From an uncultured bacterium (GTDB lineage Bacteria > CALINM01): a DNA stretch of 57,777 bases. Positions 54,817 through 57,777 of this stretch are shown here, one piece after another. A model generated the notes under the pieces. The model was given only the letters and a program-made list of their open reading frames with translations. It did not search any database and was not told the origin of the DNA. The translations under genes were made by a program, and so were the position numbers. The stretch covers positions 1 through 57,777 of the forward strand of contig CALINM010000010.1 in the NCBI GenBank assembly GCA_938045315.1, in the 5' to 3' direction. How positions within the stretch are numbered: position 1 is the stretch's first letter; each line of letters starts with the position of its first letter.

Positions 54817-55776
54817 TTAACTCCCTAAATAAGCATTTCTTAAGTCAACAGTGGTTGTAAATATAAGTCTTCTATAGTTTCTTAATGAAGGCGGTGGATT
54901 ATATCTTTTTGCTACAGAAACCATCCCTGTACTGCTAATTCCAAGAAAATATGTTCTACCATCATTATAATTAGGATCTGGAACGCTACCCCTCACCACC
55001 AACCAAATCTTTATTGCTTTAATCTGGTCTACTTTATTAGTACCATCACTTACATTATTTACCCATCGGTCTATATAACCATCACCATTAGTATCTAATC
55101 CATATTGGAACTGTAGATCCTCCACATTTTCAAGAACAGGCTGATTTCCATTGTTTTCAAAATTGTTTCTGCGTAGCACTCCACTGTTGTCAACATAGTA
55201 TCTTAAATCCTGTATTCCATTAAAAATTGTTCCCTCTTTATGGTTGTAGTTAAGACCATTCCCATTACCAAAGCCTATATTTTGTCTATTGGTTCCAGAT
55301 ACATTTTTTATCACTCTAATTTCAGAATTTCCACTGGGACCTGCTATTGTTATGTAGTTGCCCACAGAAAATTTTGCTCTCGACCTGTATGCTACCGTTA
55401 TTGTCTCTTTACTTGGATCATCATCTTCTATAGTAGTACCCAGTACACTGCTTATATTGCCGTATATTCCCTGGAAGTTCCCCCTGATCCTTATAGCATC
55501 AGTTCCAGTGTCAGAATTAATGCTACTTAAAACTGCAAACGTTCTGCCATCCTTAAAGTAATAATTTTTATCCCTAAGTCCAGATCCTAACATTCTTATT
55601 TCCTTAGCCATATAATCTAAAACTGCTTTAGCCGCATATTGTGTTTCTCCTATATCGCTATGTATAGAGTATGTTCTAGATTGGGTTACAAAAACTGAAG
55701 CAAGGGATGCAATCAAAATTCCACCCACTGCCATTACTATTAACAATTCAACGAGAGAAAAACCTTTATTATTCAT
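54817..55776 (-). CDS. pilW: PilW-like minor pilin
   Basis: A 319-residue prepilin-like protein with a type III signal: MNNKG then F-S-L-V-E-L-L-I-V-M-A-V-G-G, cleaved by PilD before Phe6, with the essential Glu5 of the mature form. A long beta-rich globular domain follows (DAIRIRGNFQGIYG, QYGLDTNGDGYIDRWV, with a D-x-N-x-D-G loop). PilW primes pilus assembly together with PilV, PilX and FimT/U. It is three bases upstream of pilX and ten downstream of pilV. Confidence 0.88.
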   Translation of the reverse strand: MNNKGFSLVELLIVMAVGGILIASLASVFVTQSRTYSIHSDIGETQYAAKAVLDYMAKEIRMLGSGLRDKNYYFKDGRTFAVLSSINSDTGTDAIRIRGNFQGIYGNISSVLGTTIEDDDPSKETITVAYRSRAKFSVGNYITIAGPSGNSEIRVIKNVSGTNRQNIGFGNGNGLNYNHKEGTIFNGIQDLRYYVDNSGVLRRNNFENNGNQPVLENVEDLQFQYGLDTNGDGYIDRWVNNVSDGTNKVDQIKAIKIWLVVRGSVPDPNYNDGRTYFLGISSTGMVSVAKRYNPPPSLRNYRRLIFTTTVDLRNAYLGS

Positions 55777-55786
55777 AATCCTTACC

Positions 55787-56212
55787 TCAATGGGGTAAAA
55801 TGTAAGTATCGAATTCTAACTTATGTTTAAAAGTGCCTTCACCCCAGTGAACAACCACACTTACAGGAAAGGGGCGAGTGTTTGTTACACTTATTTCTGC
55901 CCATGAACCGGGGTATTTATTAAGTATTTCTCTAAAGTAATCAAAATCACTACTTGCTGGTAGAGATGCAGGTTTTGTTGAAGTATCATTAGTTTTAATT
56001 CCATTGTAAGAAAGTAGTGTCTGGTCATCTGATGCATTACTTATAATTCTTTCAATAATCTCTTGTCCAATATTTTGCATCTGGGCAGATAGCTTATTTC
56101 TTGATTGAACCTTGAGCGCCGTTGTTTGCATGGAGACTACTGCAAGTATACCCACTGTTAAAAGGGACATTGCTATTAGAATTTCTATTAAACTAAAACC
56201 TCTATTATCCAT
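55787..56212 (-). CDS. pilV: PilV-like minor pilin
   Basis: A 141-residue prepilin. MDNRG precedes the N-methylation segment FSLIEILIAMSLLTVGILAV, and the PilV feature VVSMQTTALKVQSRNK follows the helix. The C-terminal part (YPGSWAEISVTNTRPFPVSVVVHW) matches the PilV end strand. It is nine bases downstream of the FimT-like gene. Confidence 0.88.
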   Translation of the reverse strand: MDNRGFSLIEILIAMSLLTVGILAVVSMQTTALKVQSRNKLSAQMQNIGQEIIERIISNASDDQTLLSYNGIKTNDTSTKPASLPASSDFDYFREILNKYPGSWAEISVTNTRPFPVSVVVHWGEGTFKHKLEFDTYILPH

Positions 56213-56221
56213 AATTATACC

Positions 56222-56677
56222 TCATTGAATTTTGATCCTACCATATCCAGAAATTATTATGTTTTTTATTCTATTTCCATATTTAAAAGTAAGTGTCGTA
56301 TTAGTACCCAAAATTATCCCCGTAGGTGGTATACCTATATATTTAGCTGTATTTGTTACGTGTGCAAGTTTTTGATCTAACTTAAGCCTATTTATTACAG
56401 TCTCTCCACTATCTAATGTATTATTTCTATTAGCGTCTATAAACATCGTTACAGTTATCCCATAACCCTCGGGAAATATAAGGCCAATCTGATCATTATG
56501 CTTCAAGGATGCACTTTTAGCTAAATTTATGAAGGAAACAATCTTTTGCATCTCCCCTTTCATAACATATATTTCTCTCATACGTGAAAAATTTGGTATA
56601 GCTATTCCCGAAAGAATACCTATTATAGCTATAACTATAAGAGCTTCCACAAGCGTAAATGCCCTTTCATTTTTCAT
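56222..56677 (-). CDS. GspH/FimT-family minor pseudopilin
   Basis: A 151-residue prepilin starting at ATG 56677: MKNERA, then FTLVEALIVIAIIGILSGIAIPNFS. The GspH/FimT C-terminal domain has GITVTMFIDANRNNTLDSGE (repressor-like EF-hand sequence) and NRIKNIIISGYGRIKIQ. It is the first gene of the minor-pilin operon. The open frame extends upstream through the promoter, but the cleavage-site context fixes the start at 56677. Confidence 0.88.
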   Translation of the reverse strand: MKNERAFTLVEALIVIAIIGILSGIAIPNFSRMREIYVMKGEMQKIVSFINLAKSASLKHNDQIGLIFPEGYGITVTMFIDANRNNTLDSGETVINRLKLDQKLAHVTNTAKYIGIPPTGIILGTNTTLTFKYGNRIKNIIISGYGRIKIQ

Positions 56678-56688
56678 AATTAAAAATA

Positions 56689-56706
56689 ATGCAAAAAGCT
56701 TGCCAA
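56689..56706 (-). promoter_or_regulatory. Sigma-54 (-24/-12) promoter of the minor-pilin operon
   Basis: The minus strand reads TTGGCAAG, four bases, TTGCAT. This matches the RpoN consensus (TGGCACG-N4-TTGCA/T) with one mismatch and exact GG/GC spacing. The predicted start is about two bases before the FimT-like ATG, so the first gene would be nearly leaderless. Sigma-54 with a PilR-type activator is the known arrangement for pilin genes in several bacteria. No pilR is in the window. Confidence 0.6.
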
Positions 56707-56725
56707 TATTTGTATTATATTTATT

Positions 56726-57777
56726 ATGCCAAAAAGTGAGTATGCCGAAGTTGTTTTGTTTGATTTCCACCTTCAACCTTTAATTTATAGTATACCCGAA
56801 CATTTGAGGGAAAAAATTGGTATTGGAAATCTCGTTACTGTTACTTTAAAAGGAAGGCATACTACTGGTCTTGTTATAAATTTTTTAAAATGCCCACCTA
56901 TTGAAATAGATTTCGAAAAAATTTTAGATATCCATGATGTAATCTCACCAACCCAATATTTTGATGAAAAATACATTAAATTTTATAAGTTCACAGCATC
57001 ATACTATTGCACAAATTTAAAAGATGTTATAAAGTTTTCTTTTCCTAAAGTTAGTCTAATTAAACAATCAAGCATCATTAAAATAACAAATTTTAATCCC
57101 CTTGATCCTGTTATGGAATTTATTTCTATGACAAAAAAATGCACATTAGAAAAAATCTTTAAAGCCTTCCCAAACCTTGAATATAAACATATTTTAGAAC
57201 TTGAAAAAAGGGGGTTTATAAAAGTAGATACAAACTTTTTATATAAAAAAATTTTCCCTCCCCTCGATTATTTTAACGATAGTTATGAAGAAGGAGAGCT
57301 TCCTCTTAATGAAGAACAGGAGAAATTTTATTCTCATGTCATTGAAAATTTAAATAAATCTATCTTTTATTTATTAACGGGTAAAACGGGAACGGGTAAA
57401 ACAGAAGTTTTAATTAAAATTGTAAAAACACTTTTAAAATCTGGTAAGTCTGTAATTTATCTTGTACCAGAAATATCCCTTGCTTCCTATATTTACAGGA
57501 AAATTACTCATTACATCGATAGAAATAATGTATTTATATGGCATAGCAGTTTGTCTCAAAAAATAAGGGGGTTTACTTTTGAAAAAATTATAGATTCACC
57601 GAGTGTTGTTATTGGTACCCGTTCTTCAATTTTTCTACCTGTTAAAAAACCAGGTTTGATTATAGTGGATGAAGAACATGATTCTTCCTACAAACATGAA
57701 GGAAAATTCCCTTATAACTCTCGTGACTTAGCAATAGCAAGGGGAGCTCATTTTTCTCACCCCGTAATTTTAGCTTC
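56726..57777 (+). CDS. priA: Primosomal replication helicase PriA (partial, 3' end outside window)
   Basis: The first 350 codons of PriA, which restarts stalled replication forks. The N-terminal 3'-DNA-binding domain (MPKSEYAEVVLFDF, LKGRHTTGLVI) is followed by a winged-helix part. The helicase core has LNEEQEKFY, Walker A LTGKTGTGKTEVL, motif Ia LVPEISLA, VIGTRSSIFLP and DEAD-type box IVDEEHDSSYKHE. The frame remains open to the window edge. The start is ATG 56726, divergent from the minor-pilin operon, with the sigma-54 site between them. No strong ribosome-binding site is visible. Confidence 0.93.
   Translation, partial: MPKSEYAEVVLFDFHLQPLIYSIPEHLREKIGIGNLVTVTLKGRHTTGLVINFLKCPPIEIDFEKILDIHDVISPTQYFDEKYIKFYKFTASYYCTNLKDVIKFSFPKVSLIKQSSIIKITNFNPLDPVMEFISMTKKCTLEKIFKAFPNLEYKHILELEKRGFIKVDTNFLYKKIFPPLDYFNDSYEEGELPLNEEQEKFYSHVIENLNKSIFYLLTGKTGTGKTEVLIKIVKTLLKSGKSVIYLVPEISLASYIYRKITHYIDRNNVFIWHSSLSQKIRGFTFEKIIDSPSVVIGTRSSIFLPVKKPGLIIVDEEHDSSYKHEGKFPYNSRDLAIARGAHFSHPVILA

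Noticed and set aside
1-57777. CRISPR arrays, insertion sequences or prophage genes
   Set aside because: No direct-repeat/spacer pattern, transposase, integrase or phage structural gene was seen. The content is almost entirely housekeeping, envelope and pilus genes.

Overview
The window is AT-rich chromosomal DNA from a Gram-negative bacterium. Envelope markers are an MlaE/MlaF/MlaD lipid transporter, PilY1 with minor pilins, ComEC and an RlpA lipoprotein. Low GC, GatCAB, a [4Fe-4S] quinolinate synthase, an AmrS-type radical SAM enzyme and a selenium pathway gene suggest an anaerobic or microaerophilic lineage. Gene content and order remind me of Deferribacterota (Deferribacter/Calditerrivibrio relatives). 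That placement is an inference from memory, not a database result.

Layout. 1-4.5 kb: start of a divergent gene, nadA, tRNA-Leu(CAA) and gatC-gatA-gatB. 4.5-11 kb: a signalling cluster (response regulator, GalT-like transferase, UspA, GAF plus methyl-accepting-type sensor, receiver plus kinase-like protein) running into a COG2509 flavoprotein. 11-16.5 kb: YhaM-like nuclease, AI-2E-type permease, amrS, endonuclease V, RlpA, ispE and tRNA-Gln, closely packed with overlapping starts and stops. 16.5-18 kb: a BlaI/CopY-type repressor beside a decayed permease. 18-26.8 kb (minus strand): LysM-NlpC/P60 hydrolase, ubiE/menG, bactofilin, asparaginase, alaS, recX, pilT, recA. 26.9-29.4 kb (plus strand): a sigma-32 gene behind a strong sigma-70 promoter and a CIRCE element, then a BatD-like protein. 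29.4-37.8 kb (minus strand): selD, mlaD-mlaF-mlaE-alr, a PrmA-like methyltransferase, RNase P RNA, a zinc-ribbon coiled-coil protein, a NIF3 protein and a CAU tRNA. 38-44.6 kb: MarC, CysK/M, PfkA, a radical SAM protein and a zinc-ribbon receiver protein (minus), with a divergent PpiD/SurA-type chaperone (plus). 44.8-48.1 kb: comEC and dnaJ. 48.2-56.7 kb: a minor-pilin operon (fimT-pilV-pilW-pilX-pilY1) ending in a small DUF1573 gene. From 56.7 kb: the start of priA, running off the window.

Main result. Two minus-strand genes contain an in-frame UGA that is best read as selenocysteine. The first is selD, with Sec at codon 16 in the catalytic position, followed by a bacterial-type SECIS hairpin. 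Ordinary ORF calling would truncate it by 91 codons. The second is a 115-codon DUF1573-family exported protein whose ATG overlaps the pilY1 stop. Its UGA (codon 57) falls where the family normally has the first Cys of a C-G-C motif. A strong hairpin with a CGG loop follows, and the frame stays DUF1573-like to its end. If real, this is a selenoprotein family I do not know of, attached to a type IV pilus operon. Because SelD is in the same window and itself needs UGA readthrough, UGA decoding in this organism is plausible.

Other regulatory signals visible by eye are a sigma-54 (-24/-12) promoter in front of the minor-pilin operon, an apparently leaderless dnaJ promoter, and the CIRCE site over the sigma-32 start region. 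The permease next to the BlaI-type repressor carries two frameshifts and a nonsense codon.
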